Source: an uncultured Saprospiraceae bacterium | GTDB lineage: Bacteria; Bacteroidota; Bacteroidia; Chitinophagales; Saprospiraceae | Length of the DNA: 64,000 nt | Reading direction: 5' to 3' | NCBI GenBank assembly: GCA_937941765.1 | Contig: CALDGQ010000063.1 | Coordinates: forward strand, 50,711 to 114,710 | In this document: piece by piece, positions 16,312 through 30,700 of the stretch | How the letters are laid out: every line of letters begins with the position of its first letter | Position numbering within the stretch: position 1 is the stretch's first letter | Program-made: the position numbers and the translations under genes | Notes under the pieces: model-generated | What the model saw: only the letters and a program-made list of their open reading frames with translations | What the model was told of the DNA's origin: nothing | Database searches by the model: none

Positions 16312-18498
16312 ATGAAAACTCCCATACTATTAATCTTTGCCTTCCTTTTATCTGGCTTCTTGTATGGACAAGATGAAGTGATGCCTGATGAATTTACTAT
16401 AAAGGGTATGTTCAAAGACGTTGAAAAACGTAAAAGATCAAAACTTTATAAGTTCTTCGTTGGACTTACTGAGGAAGAAAAATTGCAAGAGAAAGCAACT
16501 AAAACAACTCCAGATTTAATTTCTAAGTTTCAGAAAAATGGAACCATAGATGCCTCTAAGTTTCCTGAAATCGCAGAAGCTTATCGCCAAAATGGTGAAT
16601 TGGATAAAGCAGAAATCTATTATTCAAGATTTGTAACAGCAGATAGCAAATTGGAAGATATTTTCAATTTCGCTCACACTTTACAAAGCAATGAAAAATG
16701 TGAAGAAGCTATTGAATGGTTCAATGTTTTTGACGAAAAAGCAACTGCTGCTGAAAGTAAAAATATTGAGTTTATCGAAAACTGTGAAGAACTTGAAAAT
16801 TGGCCTTTAGATGAGGGTGTAGAGGTTGTCAATGTTTCTTCTTTGAACACAGAGCATATCGATTTTTCTGCAGTACCATTCAACAATGGAGTGGTATTTA
16901 CTTCTACAAGAGCAGTAGACAATATCACAAAGCATATTGATAAGTGGACCAACGATCATTTCTCAAATCTGTTTTATTCAGATATGGATAGTGATGGTAA
17001 TTTCACAAGCCCAGTTCCTTTTAAGCCAAGTATCAACAAGAAATATCATGATGGTGTTTGTGCATTTAATAACATGGGTTCAACAATGTACTTTACAAGA
17101 AATAATGTAAAAGGTAAAAACAATAAAGGGGTTATCGATCTGAAAATCTACAGTGCAACTTATGCTGGTGGTTACTGGACAGATATCACTGAATTACCTT
17201 TCAATAGCGATGAGTGGACTTCCTGTCACCCTTCAGTTACTGCCGATGGAAAGTACATGATTTTTTCATCTAACAGACCAGGTGGAAAAGGTGGAATGGA
17301 TCTTTGGGTTTCCAAAAATGAAGGAGGTACTTGGATGACGCCAACAAATATGGGCGATGAAATTAACACCGCTGGAAATGAATTGTTCCCTTTCTATGGA
17401 CAAGATGAATTACTTTATTTCTCTTCAAATGGGCACAAAGGTGTTGGAGGATTGGATATTTTTTACGCATCTAAATCTAACAATGAAATGACAGCTTGGA
17501 ACGGTCGTACCAATTGCGGACAACCTTTCAATACACCAAATGATGATTTCAGTTTCTACACAAATAAAGATAATACTTCTGGTTTCTTTACATCTAACAG
17601 AGCTGGTGGAAAAGGAAAAGATGATATCTACATGTGGACTAAAGCAAAAGTTGAAGCTCAAAGTATGACCGTTACTGTTAAGGATCAGAAAACTGGTAAA
17701 ACACTTAACAATGTAAAGGTAACGATGATGGAAGTTGCAAAAGGTAACGAAGATTTAACCGCTGAAATTAATCAGATGCCTAAAAATCAACAGTCTTTTG
17801 TAATGAACTCATTAAGAAAAATGGATGGTACCATCCAGGCAAAAAAATCAATGCAATCTGATAGAAAAGGCCAAATGAATTTTATGTGGCAGCCAAATAC
17901 AGAGTATATCATGATCTTGGAAAAAAATGGATACACCATGAAAAATGATGTTATGACCATGTCTGATATGTCTAACGGAAATTACGTTGTCAACATGACT
18001 GCAATGGCACCACCAAAACCAAAGCCAACACCTAAGAAGACAATCCCTGCGCCAAAACCTGTCATCAAAAGACCTGCAGTGATTTCGTCTGCTCCTGTTG
18101 TAACTGGGAAAGTAATCGTCATCGAAGGAATTTATTACGACTATGATTCTTACGCATTACGTCCAGAGTCTAAAACAGAGTTGGATAAAATTGTTCAAAC
18201 AATGAAAGATCATCCTTCTTTGGAAATTAGATTCGGTGCACACACAGATTCAAGAGGAATGGATAATTCAAACATGATACTTTCGCAAAAGAGAGCAGAT
18301 GCTGCCAAGAAATATGTAATTGCGCAAGGAATTAATGCAACTCGTGTACGTTCTGCTGGATACGGTGAGACAGAATTGAAAAATAATTGTACCAATGGAA
18401 GAGATTGTGATGAGACTTTGCACCAAATGAACAGAAGAACAGAAGTTACTATCCTGAATTATGATCAAACAGGAGTAACGATTCAAACGAATAACTAA
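16312..18498 (+). CDS. PorE-like TPR/propeller/CRD/OmpA protein of the T9SS
   Basis: A 728-aa periplasmic protein with the full domain order described for PorE: signal peptide (MKTPILLIFAFLLSGFLYG), TPR-type helices (~65-150), PD40/WD40 propeller (~170-440, with KYHDGVCAFN, FSSNRPGGKGGMDLWV, SSNGHKGVGGLDIFYA), a carboxypeptidase-regulatory-like domain (~445-560), a Pro/Lys-rich linker, and a C-terminal OmpA domain (~600-720). The OmpA domain keeps the peptidoglycan contacts, Asp in HTDSRG and Arg in LSQKRAD. PorE-type proteins tie the T9SS ring to the cell wall. It follows PorP/SprF by 35 bp and precedes the 5513-aa cargo gene. It could be a cluster-specific paralog rather than the core PorE. 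Confidence 0.92.
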   Translation: MKTPILLIFAFLLSGFLYGQDEVMPDEFTIKGMFKDVEKRKRSKLYKFFVGLTEEEKLQEKATKTTPDLISKFQKNGTIDASKFPEIAEAYRQNGELDKAEIYYSRFVTADSKLEDIFNFAHTLQSNEKCEEAIEWFNVFDEKATAAESKNIEFIENCEELENWPLDEGVEVVNVSSLNTEHIDFSAVPFNNGVVFTSTRAVDNITKHIDKWTNDHFSNLFYSDMDSDGNFTSPVPFKPSINKKYHDGVCAFNNMGSTMYFTRNNVKGKNNKGVIDLKIYSATYAGGYWTDITELPFNSDEWTSCHPSVTADGKYMIFSSNRPGGKGGMDLWVSKNEGGTWMTPTNMGDEINTAGNELFPFYGQDELLYFSSNGHKGVGGLDIFYASKSNNEMTAWNGRTNCGQPFNTPNDDFSFYTNKDNTSGFFTSNRAGGKGKDDIYMWTKAKVEAQSMTVTVKDQKTGKTLNNVKVTMMEVAKGNEDLTAEINQMPKNQQSFVMNSLRKMDGTIQAKKSMQSDRKGQMNFMWQPNTEYIMILEKNGYTMKNDVMTMSDMSNGNYVVNMTAMAPPKPKPTPKKTIPAPKPVIKRPAVISSAPVVTGKVIVIEGIYYDYDSYALRPESKTELDKIVQTMKDHPSLEIRFGAHTDSRGMDNSNMILSQKRADAAKKYVIAQGINATRVRSAGYGETELKNNCTNGRDCDETLHQMNRRTEVTILNYDQTGVTIQTNN

Positions 18499-18509
18499 AA
18501 CAAACAGCG

Positions 18510-18533
18510 CTATTATTTATTCGTAAATAGTAG
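18510..18533 (+). terminator. UUCG-capped hairpin after the PorE-like gene
   Basis: CTATTATTTA (18510-18519), tetraloop TTCG, TAAATAGTAG (18524-18533), with one mismatch, 11 nt past the stop. There is no T-run, so it may be an mRNA-stabilising or processing hairpin rather than a true terminator. Confidence 0.4.
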
Positions 18534-18588
18534 ACAATAACAACATTTCTGCAATAATCAATTGCAATACATACCAACCATAGGGCAG

Positions 18589-18621
18589 AGGTTTCAATTA
18601 CGTTTATCGTAGTTGAAACCT
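18589..18621 (+). terminator. Strong hairpin between PorE-like and giant adhesin genes
   Basis: AGGTTTCAATTACG pairs with CGTAGTTGAAACCT (14 bp, one G-U) around loop TTTAT. A second perfect hairpin follows at 18632-18649 (GAATGAG, TTTG, CTCATTC), and then T-rich sequence. Together they may end or attenuate the upstream transcript before the 5513-aa gene. Confidence 0.55.
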
Positions 18622-18751
18622 ATTCCCGATTGAATGAGTTTGCTCATTCTAAGTTTTCAGTTTTTGACAAATTTTTTTTGGAATCAATAATGAAGATAGC
18701 TTTTTCAGTCATGTAGTAGGTTGAAATAGAGCACTTCTAAAATCAGTTCAG

Positions 18752-21700
18752 ATGAAAAACATTTATTCAAATGAAGCAACTGATGAATGTAATAATGTTT
18801 TGACAATGCGTTTTTTTAACAGGATTTCTGTTTTTAAAACCATTACTTTTTGCATATCAGTTTTATTCTTATCCCCAAGTGTATCTGCACAAACAGTAGT
18901 CGTTACCGATAATGATGTTACCTGTTTTGGTGCTAGTGATGGAGATGCAACAGCCAATGTAAATGGCGGTACAGCTCCCTATTCTTATTTGTGGAATAAT
19001 GCAGCAACAACTCAGACCATCTCAGGATTGTCTGTTGGTGTATATAGTGTTACAATAACAGATGCTTTAAATAACACTGCTGAAGGAACTACAATTGTTT
19101 CTCAACCTCCAGTTATTAATAAAAGTGTAATCGTTACTGATGTAACTTGCAATGGATTGAGCGATGGAGCAATTGATCTAACAGTTTCTGGTGGTTTCCC
19201 TCCATATACTTACGATTGGGACAATGATGGAATTGGTGATAATGACGATCCAGAAGATTTATTAAATATCCCAGCTGGTCTATACAATGTTACCATTACC
19301 GATGCTTTAGGGTGTATGACAGATACCGAAATCCATGTCGATGAAGAACCACCGATTATCGCCGTTCCATTAGTTACCAATGTAGCTTGTAATGGAGATG
19401 CAACTGGATCCATTCTTTTATTAGTTACAGGTGGTGGAGATTTTTATTCTTTCGATTGGGACACAGATGGAACGGGTGATTTTGATGATCCTAAAAATTT
19501 ATCAAATTTACCAATTGGTGTATACTCTGTTACAATTCAAGATATTTTCGGTTGTTTGCATATGGTTAGTGGACAAGTCACAGGACCAGCTACGATTTCA
19601 CCAAACGCAGTTGTTACAAATATTTCTTGTAATGGATTCAATGATGGTGCAATCGATCTAACTCCTTCAGGAGGAACCGCTCCATTCACCTATAACTGGG
19701 ACAATGGTTTAGGAACAAATGAAGATGTAAATGGATTAGGAATTGGTACTTACAATGTGACAGTCACAGATGCAAATAGTTGTACAACGACCGCTACTTA
19801 CGTGGTTACAAATCCTGATGGATTAACTGTAAGTACAACTAAAATAAACGCATCTTGCAGTAATGAATCAGATGGATCGATTGATTTGACTGTAAATGGA
19901 GGAACCACTCCATATACTTTTCTATGGAGCAATGGTATGACAGTAGAAGATCCTGCTGGACTTCCTGTTGGAGGGTACAATGTTACGATTACTGATGTCA
20001 ATGGTTGTTCTAACACTACAAATGCAATTATAAATAGTCCTGCACCAGTTACCGCGATCGCTTTGCCAAATGATGCTACTTGTTTTGGCAATGCCAATGG
20101 TAGTTTGGATATCACTGCAGTTGGAGGAACCACTCCTTATACTTATATATGGAGTAATGGACCGGCAGTTGAAGATTTATTCGGGATACCAGCTGGAACA
20201 TACACAGTAACAATCACCGATGTAAACGGATGTATTGGAATCGAAACTTTTACAATCGGTCAGCCAGCACAAATGTCTTTTTCTTTAGGTGCAGATGAAA
20301 ATCTATGTCTTGGAAATAGTACCACTTTGACACCTACCGTTTCTGGAGGAAATGCTCCCTACGTTTTTAGTTGGGACAATGGATTAGGATTTGGTCCTAC
20401 CAAAACAATTACTCCGACTGTCACAACAACTTATAGTGTAACGGTTACCGATGATTCGGGGTGCACAGCAATAGATGACGTAACTATAACTGTAAATACT
20501 TGCGATTTTGATCTCGCTTTAACTAAAAATCTAGCAACCGGCCAAGCTGCTGCAGTCGCTCCAGGTGATACAGTTTCTTTCGATATAACTATTATCAATC
20601 AAGGACAAGTTGACGCCAATAATATCAGCATTATAGATTATATTGATTTAGCGAATTGGACTAGTTTTTCAAATGCAATCAATCCTAACGGAGTAACGAC
20701 TGGTGGAGCAGCACTTAATTTTGTTTGGACAAATATTGGGACAGACGCACGTGCATTGGTTGCTGGAACTATTCCTGCTGGTGCCACCATTTCTTTACCG
20801 ATCAATTTAATCGTAGCACCAGGTGTTACCGGTTTTTTATCCAATGATGCAGAAATTTATACAGATAATAATAATGATATTGATTCTCAACCTGAATCGG
20901 AGGAAGGAGATCAAAATAGTGATGTCGTCATCAATAACGAAATTAATAATGCAGGAGGAGACGAGGATGATCACGATATATCCTCTGTTACTTCTTCAAT
21001 TTATGACTTGGCATTAACCAAGCAATTAGCTGCTAATCAATCTGTTACGGCAAGTCCAGGTGATAAAATAGATTTTTTAATAACAATATACAATCAAGGA
21101 ACCATACTAGCGAACAATATTCAGGTGATCGACTATATTGATACGAACGCTTGGAATAATTTCAGTCTAGCAGACAATCCTGTTGGTGTTACTGGAGGAA
21201 GCGTTTCTTTAAATTACGTTTGGAGTTTTTCAGGAACCGACGCTATTGTAAATATTATTGGTGGAATTCCACCAGGGCAATCCATTACAATTCCAGTTTC
21301 TTTAACCATCAAAAATGGAGTAACAGGAACACTTTTCAATTGGGTGGAAATTTATCAAGATAGTGGAGATGATACAGATTCTCAAACTGAAGGCGAAGAA
21401 GGAAATGGAAATACAGATGTAACGATTGATGATGTAATTGACAATACTGGAGGAGATATAGATGACCACGATGGTGCTTCGATCCTTTCAGAAACCTTTG
21501 ACCTTGCTCTAAAAAAAGAACTGGCAATTGGTCAAGCAGCAACTGTTGAATCTGGTGATGAAGTCGAGTTTTTAATAGCAGTATACAACCAAGGAACCTT
21601 ACCTGCTGCTGGAATTGAAATCATCGATTATGTCAATTTAAGTGAATGGGATGCATTTGATCTTACAATAAATCCGTCAGGTACTACTGGTGGAAATGTA

Positions 21701-24700
21701 TCCACACCTTACACTTTTTCTAATGCTGGAACCAATGGATTAGTAACATTCAATGCAGCAATTCCTGGAAATAGTTTTATTACATTCCCTATCAAATTAA
21801 AAGTAAGAACAGGCGCAAGTGGATTGTTGTCCAATCATGCCGAAATATATTCAGACAACGGAACTGATATCGATTCACAACCTGAGTTTGAAGAAGTAGA
21901 TGGAAATTCTGATGTATTAGTAGACGATATTATTGATAATACAGGTGGAGATGAAGATGACCATGATGTGGCAACCGTTACCGCGTTTATTTATGATATT
22001 GCTTTGAAAAAAGAAATTGCTCCTACTCAAAATGTAAATGTTGATGCAGGTGATTTAGTTGCTTTCAATATTACCGTTTACAATCAAGGAGATGTACCTG
22101 CCAATAATATTAGAGTGGTCGATTATGTAGATGCAACGATGTGGAATGCTTTTAATTTAGCAGACAATCTAGCTGGAACTACTACTGGATCTGCTGCACT
22201 TACTTATTCATGGGCCAACTCAGCGGGTATTTTACAAGCAACTATTTCAGGTGCGATACCACCTGGTGGACAAGTAACTTTTCCTATTAATTTGACAACG
22301 CAATCTGATATCTGCGGTTGGATAGATAACTATGCAGAAATTTATGAAGACGATGGTTTTGACTTTGATTCACAACCTGAATTTTGGGAAAATGACATGA
22401 ATGCAGACACCCTCGTAAATGACGTCATCAATAACTCAGCAGGTGATGAAGATGATCATGATATTGCAAGTGTATACGTCAATAAATTTGATCTTGCTCT
22501 GACAAAAACATTAGCTTTCGGTCAACCAACGACAATAAATATTGGTGATAACATCACATTTACATTAACAATTACCAATCAAGGGGATCAAGATGCTTAT
22601 AACATCAATTTAATTGATTATTTACCTGCTGGAATTACCTTAGTAGATCCTGCTTGGAATCAATCTGGCGCAAATGCTACTTACAATATCGTTGGACCGA
22701 TAGCTGGAAATGGAGGCACAGCAACTGTCAATATTACTTTAAATGCAGGTTCAGGTTTCTCCGGAACCTTAATTGAAAATTGTGCAGAAATCGTTTCTGC
22801 AAGTGATGTTTCAAATGGTCCACCTGTTTCTGATTTTGATAGCACTCCTGATAACAATCCTGGAAATGATGGTGCCGTCAATGATAATAATATCAATAAT
22901 GATGAAGGTGATGAAGATGATCACGACTGCGAAATTGCGAATGTCCGTCAAACTTTCGACTTAGCATTAATCAAGGAATTAGCAATTGGTCAAAACGCTC
23001 CAGTAAGTTCTGGAGACACAGTCACTTTTACAATTACAGCTATCAATCAAGGAATCACTCCAGCATATGAGGTCTCAATTATAGATTATATACCAACAGG
23101 ACTCATTTATTTAAATGGACTAAATACCGGATGGACTCCTGGACCTAACAGTACAGCAACGTACCAGATCGCTGGACCGATAGCAGCAATAGGCGGAACT
23201 AATTCTGTAGATATTTCATTTTTAGTAGATCCAAATTTTCAAGATTCTTGTGCAATCAATACAGCAGAAATATTTTTCGCGACCGATACACCAGGTGGAA
23301 GTTTAACAGTAGACGCAGACTCATCTCCGGATAATATCAACAACGATATAATGGGTGCAGATAATGAAGTCAATGGTACCAATGAGGATGAAGATGATCA
23401 TGATATTGAAAAAATTGCAATCAATAGATATGATCTCGCGCTTCGTAAAAGTACCAACCAAATTACACCCATAGAAATCGGTGATGATGTAACCTATACC
23501 ATTACTGTCTTCAATCAAGGGAATGTCCCATTGCAAAATATTGATATCATCGATTATGTTCCGCAAGGCCTTGGATTAAGTCCTTTAGATAATAATAATT
23601 GGATGAATTCAGGTACGGATGTTGTCAACACAATTACATCTGTTGTAAATCCAGGTGATTCTGTCTCCATTGATATAACACTTCGCGTACTAACCATCGC
23701 AGCAGGTGGTGTGTCTATAAATTATGCCGAAATATTCGGTTTTGAAGATCTGAATTTAGTGGATAGAACTTCTGAAGATGTAGATTCAAACGGAGATATG
23801 ATTCGAATCAATGATGTCCTTTATAATGATATTATTGACAATACGCTAAGTGATGAAGATGACCATGATTCAGAATTTGTGATTGTTGAAGTTTTCGATT
23901 TAGCAATGATCAAAAGGACCAACGCTGTTATGCCGATGTCAGGTGATACGATCTATTATTCATTTACTGTTTACAATCAAGGTGTTTTAAATGCTTTCGA
24001 TATTGATGTGATTGATTATTTAACCAGTGATCTCATTTTCCATCAAGCCTTAAATTCAAATTGGACAATCGGCTCAATGGGAACCGTAAAAACAACTATT
24101 GATGGACCTATTTTGCCTGGAGACAGTGCAAAGGTTTTTTTGGCAGCTCAAATAAATCCTGCTTTTTATGGATTGAAATTAGTAAACGCTGCTGAGATTG
24201 CGGATGCAACTAGTAAAGCTGGAAATTCAACGAGAGATGATTTGGACTCTACACCAGATGTTACAAATACAGATGTGGTAGGTGGAGATGATATTATTGA
24301 TAATAGTTTTGGAGATGAAGATGATCATGACGTTGATACGATTATGATTAATCATACTTTTGATTTAGCAGCAATTAAAACCGCAAATCAATCTATCGTT
24401 AATTTAGGTGATACCATTAATTTCTTTGTTGGTATTCTCAATCAAGGTACTTTACCAGCTTATGATATTTCAATTGTCGATTATTTACCACCGAGTTTGA
24501 CTTTTATCCAAAATGGAATTACAACTTGGACAGATGCTGGAAACGGAAATTATGAAACAATGATTACGGGTCCAATCTTACCTCAAGGTACTGGGCAGGT
24601 ATTTATGAGTGTACGTGTTGATCAAAATTTTACAGACATGATGCTGAAAAATTTGATTGAAATTCAAGGTGCTAGTACTCTAAATGGTGGTCCGGTAGTT

Positions 24701-27700
24701 TTTGATATAGATTCTAATTTTGATAATATTCCTAACAATGATATTGAAGGTGGAGACAATGTGGTCGACAATACTGCTAATGACGAAGATGATCATGACT
24801 GGGCAAAAATAATTGTCTGTTTCGATATGGTCGATGTTGCATTATCAGATCCTACAAATTGTGGAATCGCAAACGGTTCTATCACAATCACAACAACCAA
24901 TACGGCTTCTATTTTGGAATATAGTATTAATAATGGAGGTACTTGGCAAACAAGCAATGTCTTCAATGGAGTGCCCGATGGTACACATCATATCTTAGTA
25001 AGATATCCAGGCGGAGATTGTTTGTTAGATCATGGAGAAATTACATTAGAAACACTCGATATTCCAGTAATTGATTCTGTAGATACAACCGATCCAACAG
25101 ATTGTAATGCAACTGATGGTACGATTACCATAAACAGTACCAATGCTATTGGAATGAATTATAGTATTGATGGTGGGACGACTTGGCAATCAGCTAACAC
25201 ATTTGTCAATCTAGCACCTGGTGATTATGATGTTGTAATGATGAATGCTACTTTTAGCTGTGCTGATAATTATGGAAATGTAACAATTAATGCACTGATT
25301 CCTCCAACACTGACTTCGGCAGTTGGAACGGATCCAACAGATTGTAATGCTGCTGATGGAAGTATCATCGTTAATGCAAACGGGTCACAAAATATTGAAT
25401 ATAGTATAGATAATGGAACAACTTGGCAAACAAGCAGTTCATTCCAAAACCTTACAGCTGGAAGTTATGATGTTGTAATTCGAAATATTGATGGAACATG
25501 TGAGATGTCTCAGGGAACACCAATTGAATTAGTGGATCCAACACAACCTTCTATCGAAGGTGTATTCTCTACCAATCCAACTGATTGTTCATTGGCAGAT
25601 GGAACCATTTCTATCTATGCAAGCCCATCTTCTGCTTCATTAGAAATAAGTATTGATGGTGGAGCTACTTGGCAAGTAAGTGGATTCTTTACTGGTTTAC
25701 CAGGCGGGATTTACAATGTAGTAGTAAGAAATGCAGATGGAACTTGCGCGATTAATTATGTAAATAATCCGGTTGAATTAATTGCTCCATCCGTCATGGT
25801 CGATATCGATATGAATGATACGACCATCTGTTTGGGCAATAGTTTTGATCTTACGACTACATTCGTAGGAACACCAACATGGGAAGTGGTAACAGGAGAT
25901 GCAACTAGTTTAAGTTGTACCAACTGTCCCAACCCAACTGCAACACCAACTTATTCTACTACTTATAAGGTGTTTGTTGGAAATTCGGGCACGAGTTGTT
26001 ACGAAGAAAGTATTATTACTATTGATACTGAAGATCCGATTCTTTATAATCCAATTCAAACACATAAAATTTGTCATGATGAAGAAAGTTTGACGCTTCA
26101 AATGAGTGTGCCAATAGATACTTTCTTGATAACTGGAACAGGAACCTATTCAAATGCAGTTATTAATGGAGATCAATTAGAATTTGATATTCAAGTAATT
26201 GGTGCAAGCTCAGAATTTACTGTTGAATTGGTTTCTATTTATGGATGTTCCGTATCAAATACTTTTACTGTTAGTAGAAAAGTATTGTTCACACCAGATT
26301 TTTCAATGCCAACTGCAGCTTGCGAAGGCGTAGATGTAAATATTGATTATGTCGGTGGTGCACCTTCCAATTCATTTTTGAATTGGGGACTAGATGGAGG
26401 GCAAATCATTTACTCGAATCCTGGAAACGGAATTGATCCGGCAGGAAGTGAAATGATCGTCAATTGGCCATCTCCCGGTTTGAAAACAGTCAGTTTGACA
26501 ATCAATTATGATGGTTGTTTTGTGACGGATACGATGACAATTGATATTGGTGCTTACATGGCGATTGCTGCTCCTGACACTTCCGTCTGTCTTGGAAATT
26601 CGGCCAACTTAAGTGTATCTGCTGGAGCTACCTACGAATGGAGTCCAGCAAGTTCATTGAATGATGCAACGATCCAAAATCCAATTGCAACACCAACAAC
26701 GAGAACAACATATTTTGTAACAGTAACCGATGCCGACGGATGTAGTGGGGTAGATGAGATAACTGTTACCGTAAATACGATTAATGCAACTATTTCTGCT
26801 GATCAAACAATTTGCACAGGAGATAATGTAACATTAAACGCTACAGGTGGAACTACTTATCAGTGGAGCCCATCAACTAATTTGAGTAATCCGAACATAT
26901 CAAATCCCGTAGCTACTCCAATAGCTACGACTACTTATACAGTGACAGTAACTGATGCGAACAATTGTTCCGATCAGCTTTCTGTTACTGTGTTCGTAAA
27001 TCCAAATCCAATTGTGGATGCGGGAAGTGATGTGGATATTTGTATAGGGGACAACACTTCATTGAACGCTACTGGCGGCAATTCATATGTGTGGAGTCCG
27101 ACAACTAATTTGAGTAATCCTAACATTGCAAATCCGATAGCGGCACCAACCAATACCACATCTTATTATGTGACTGGTATGGATGCCAATGGATGTACTG
27201 CGATAGATTCTGTCACGGTCTATGTTTTTGATGGTCAAATTGTTGGTCTTATTGATGATGTCATTCTATGTGGAAATGAGGATATGGCTAATATTAGCGT
27301 ATCAGCAAACAATGCAATTACTAGTTATTCAATCACTTCGAATACTGGAAGCTACATGAATGATGTGCTTGTCGGAGGGACCTTAACTTTTGATGCAACT
27401 GCAACAGGATTTCCTTCTGATTTCTTTGTAGAATTAACGACTACTGGAAATTGTATCGTCAGAGATACGTTTACTATTAATAAAAATCCTTTGTTGTCAG
27501 CAGACTTTGAAGTACAATCACCAGTTTGTATTGGCGAAAATATCAACGTCAATTATACAGGTGGTGGTGGATTTACTTCCTTTTTGAATTGGGATTTAGA
27601 CGGTGCATTTATCGTCAATTCATCCAACGGAGCAGGTAGTCCAGCTTTTAGTGATTTAGTGGTGCAATGGACAACAGGTGGAACTAAGACCTTGATTTTG

Positions 27701-30700
27701 TCAGTTGACGAATTCGGTTGTAACATTACAGATACGATGCAGATAGTGGTAGGAGATGTGACGGCCGGTGTAACACCAAACACGGATATTTGTATGGGTG
27801 ATTCGATCCAGCTAGTTGCAACAGGTGGCGTGTCTTATCAATGGAGTCCGACCGCAGGATTAAGCGATCCAAATATAGCGAACCCGATTGCGTCACCAAG
27901 TTCTTCTACTGTTTATTCAGTAACAGTTTCAGACGCTCAAGGTTGTTCTGATGAGATATCAACAGTTGTCACGATTCTATTTATGAGTAGTTCGGTAATT
28001 GCAGATCAAACAATTTGTGAAGGAGAATCCGTGGAACTATTTGCAAGTGGCGGAACCAATTATACATGGAGTCCAGCTGCCGGATTAAACAATACAAATA
28101 CAAGTAATCCAACAGCATCTCCTATAGTAACAACTACTTATGAAGTTATGGTAACGGATGCGAATAATTGCTCAAGCACAGAAACAGTAACCGTTTTTGT
28201 TAATCCGGCTCCACCTGCCTATGCAGGCTTGGATGTAGATTTATGTCTTGGTAAAAAAGTTACTTTAAATGCTACTGGCGGTGTGAGTTATAGTTGGTCA
28301 CCAGCGGCAAGTTTGTCGGGTGCCAATACTGCAAGTCCAATATCATCACCAAATGTTACAACTACCTATACCGTAACTGTTACGGATGCGCTCGGTTGCA
28401 CGGCGACAGATCAAGTGACTGTATTTATGCAAGATGGTTATTTAATGCAACCAATTGCTGATGTTACTTTGTGTGATGACGAAACAACTACAAATGTAAC
28501 CGTAGCAATTAGCGATACGATTCAAAGTTATACCATTACAGGGTCAGGAAATTACAACAATGATATTACTAATTTTAATTTCTTGAGTTTTGATGCAACA
28601 TTGGTTGCTTATCCAAGTGAATTTTATGTTGAAATGGTGACAGACGGAGGTTGTATTGTTAGAGATACTTTTGTTTTAGATAAAAATCCAAACTTAATAG
28701 CTGACTTTACAGTTAATGCACCAGTATGCGTTGGAGAAAATATAGATTTGACATACAATGGCGGTGCAACCGTGAATTCATTTTTGTTATGGGACATTGA
28801 TGGAGGTAGTTACGTTTCTCAAAGTCCTGCCACAGCAACAGCACCAGCAGGTAGCGATATTGTAGTAAATTGGGCAACAGGTGGAACCAAAACAGTAATC
28901 TTGACCATTCAAGAAGCAGGTTGTACAGTTTCAGATACAATGGAGGTGGTAGTAGGTGATGTGATGGCTTCTGTTACTCCAAACACAAGTATTTGTCCTG
29001 GTGATTCCATTCAATTGGTTGCGTCAGGTGGCGTTTCTTATCAATGGAGTCCTGTAACTGGATTAAGCGATCCAACAATTGCAAACCCAATGGCATCGCC
29101 GACAACTTCTACTTTTTATACAGTAGAAGTTACGGATGCACAAGGTTGTTCAGCAGAAGTTTCTACTACAGTAACACTTCACTTTACGAATACTTCCATC
29201 ATTGATGATCAAACAATTTGCGAAGGAGAATCAGTTAGTTTGTCTGCATCAGGTGGAATATCTTATTCATGGAGTCCAGTAATTGGATTAGACAATCCTA
29301 ACAATAGTTCTCCGAATGCTTCGCCGTTAGTGACGACCACTTACACCGTTCTCATAACAGATGCTAATAATTGTGAGTTAACTGAAGAAGTTACCGTCTT
29401 TGTAAATCCTGCACCAAATGCAAATGCTGGAGAAGATGTGAATCTTTGCATAGGCAAGAAAACAACATTGAATGCAACTGGAGGAGTAAGTTACAGTTGG
29501 TCGCCAGCAGCGAGCTTATCAGGTGCCAATACTGCAAATCCAATTTCTTCCCCAACTGTAACGACGACTTACACGGTTACAGTCACAGATGCGATTGGTT
29601 GTATAGCAACTGATCAAGTAACAGTATTTATACATGATGGCTATTTGACGCAGCCAATTCCAGATATTACTTTATGTGATGATGACTTAACTGCCAACGT
29701 AACGGTAGCTATTAATGATACCATTCAAAATTATTCAATAACTGGAAATGGTGGCTACAGTAATGATATAGCAATTGATAATTCTTTAACTTTTGATGCA
29801 ACAATGGGTTCATTCCCAAGTGTATTCTATGTCGAAATGACAACAGATGGAGGTTGTGTAGTAAACGATACGTTCTATATATTTAAAAATGAAGGGCTGT
29901 CCGCTGCCTTTGATATAGAAACACCAGCTTGTGTAAATGATATTATTAACATTAATTACACGGGTAGTGCATCTGTCAATTCATTCCTTAGTTGGGATAT
30001 TGATGGAGGGATTTATATCTCTCAAAGTCAAGCAACTACATCGAGTCCCGCAGGTAGTGATATTGAAGTACAATGGGGGACTGGTGGTGTTAAAAATGTA
30101 ATTCTAACAGTAACGGAATCAGGTTGTATTGTAAGCGATACCGTACAAGTGAATGTAGGTGATATCAATGCAGTAGTAGGTCCGAATGTTACTTTGTGTC
30201 CAGGTGACTCAACTCAATTGACAGCAAGTGGAGGTACTAGCTATGCTTGGAGTCCAGTTGATGGATTAAGTAATCCTAACATTGCAAATCCGATGGCAAG
30301 CCCTTCTACTTCTACATTTTATACGGTGACCGTAACGGACGCTTCAGGATGTACAGATGAAGGAACTACAATAGTTACTTTGAGTTTTACAGCTGGATCT
30401 GTAAGCTCTGATATACTCATTTGTGAAGGTGATAGTACCATGTTGATTGCAAGTGGTGGAGCGGCTTATAGTTGGTCACCTGCGATAGGATTAAGTGCAA
30501 CAAATATTGCCAATCCTTTTGCTAAGCCGACTAGCACAACGACCTATACAGTTGCGATAACAAGTCCTGATGGTTGTGTAACTGAACATGATGTAACCGT
30601 TACTGTTCAGCCAGCACCTCAAACTACTTTTGTTATTAATCCGCCATTTTGTACAGGAAATAATTTATCTATCTCTTATGTTGGAAATGCAGGACCAGCT

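Noticed and set aside
19798..20133. 111-aa minus-strand ORF in the SprB-repeat region, and similar antisense ORFs in all giants
   Set aside because: Repeat-rich genes of biased composition give long antisense frames by chance.
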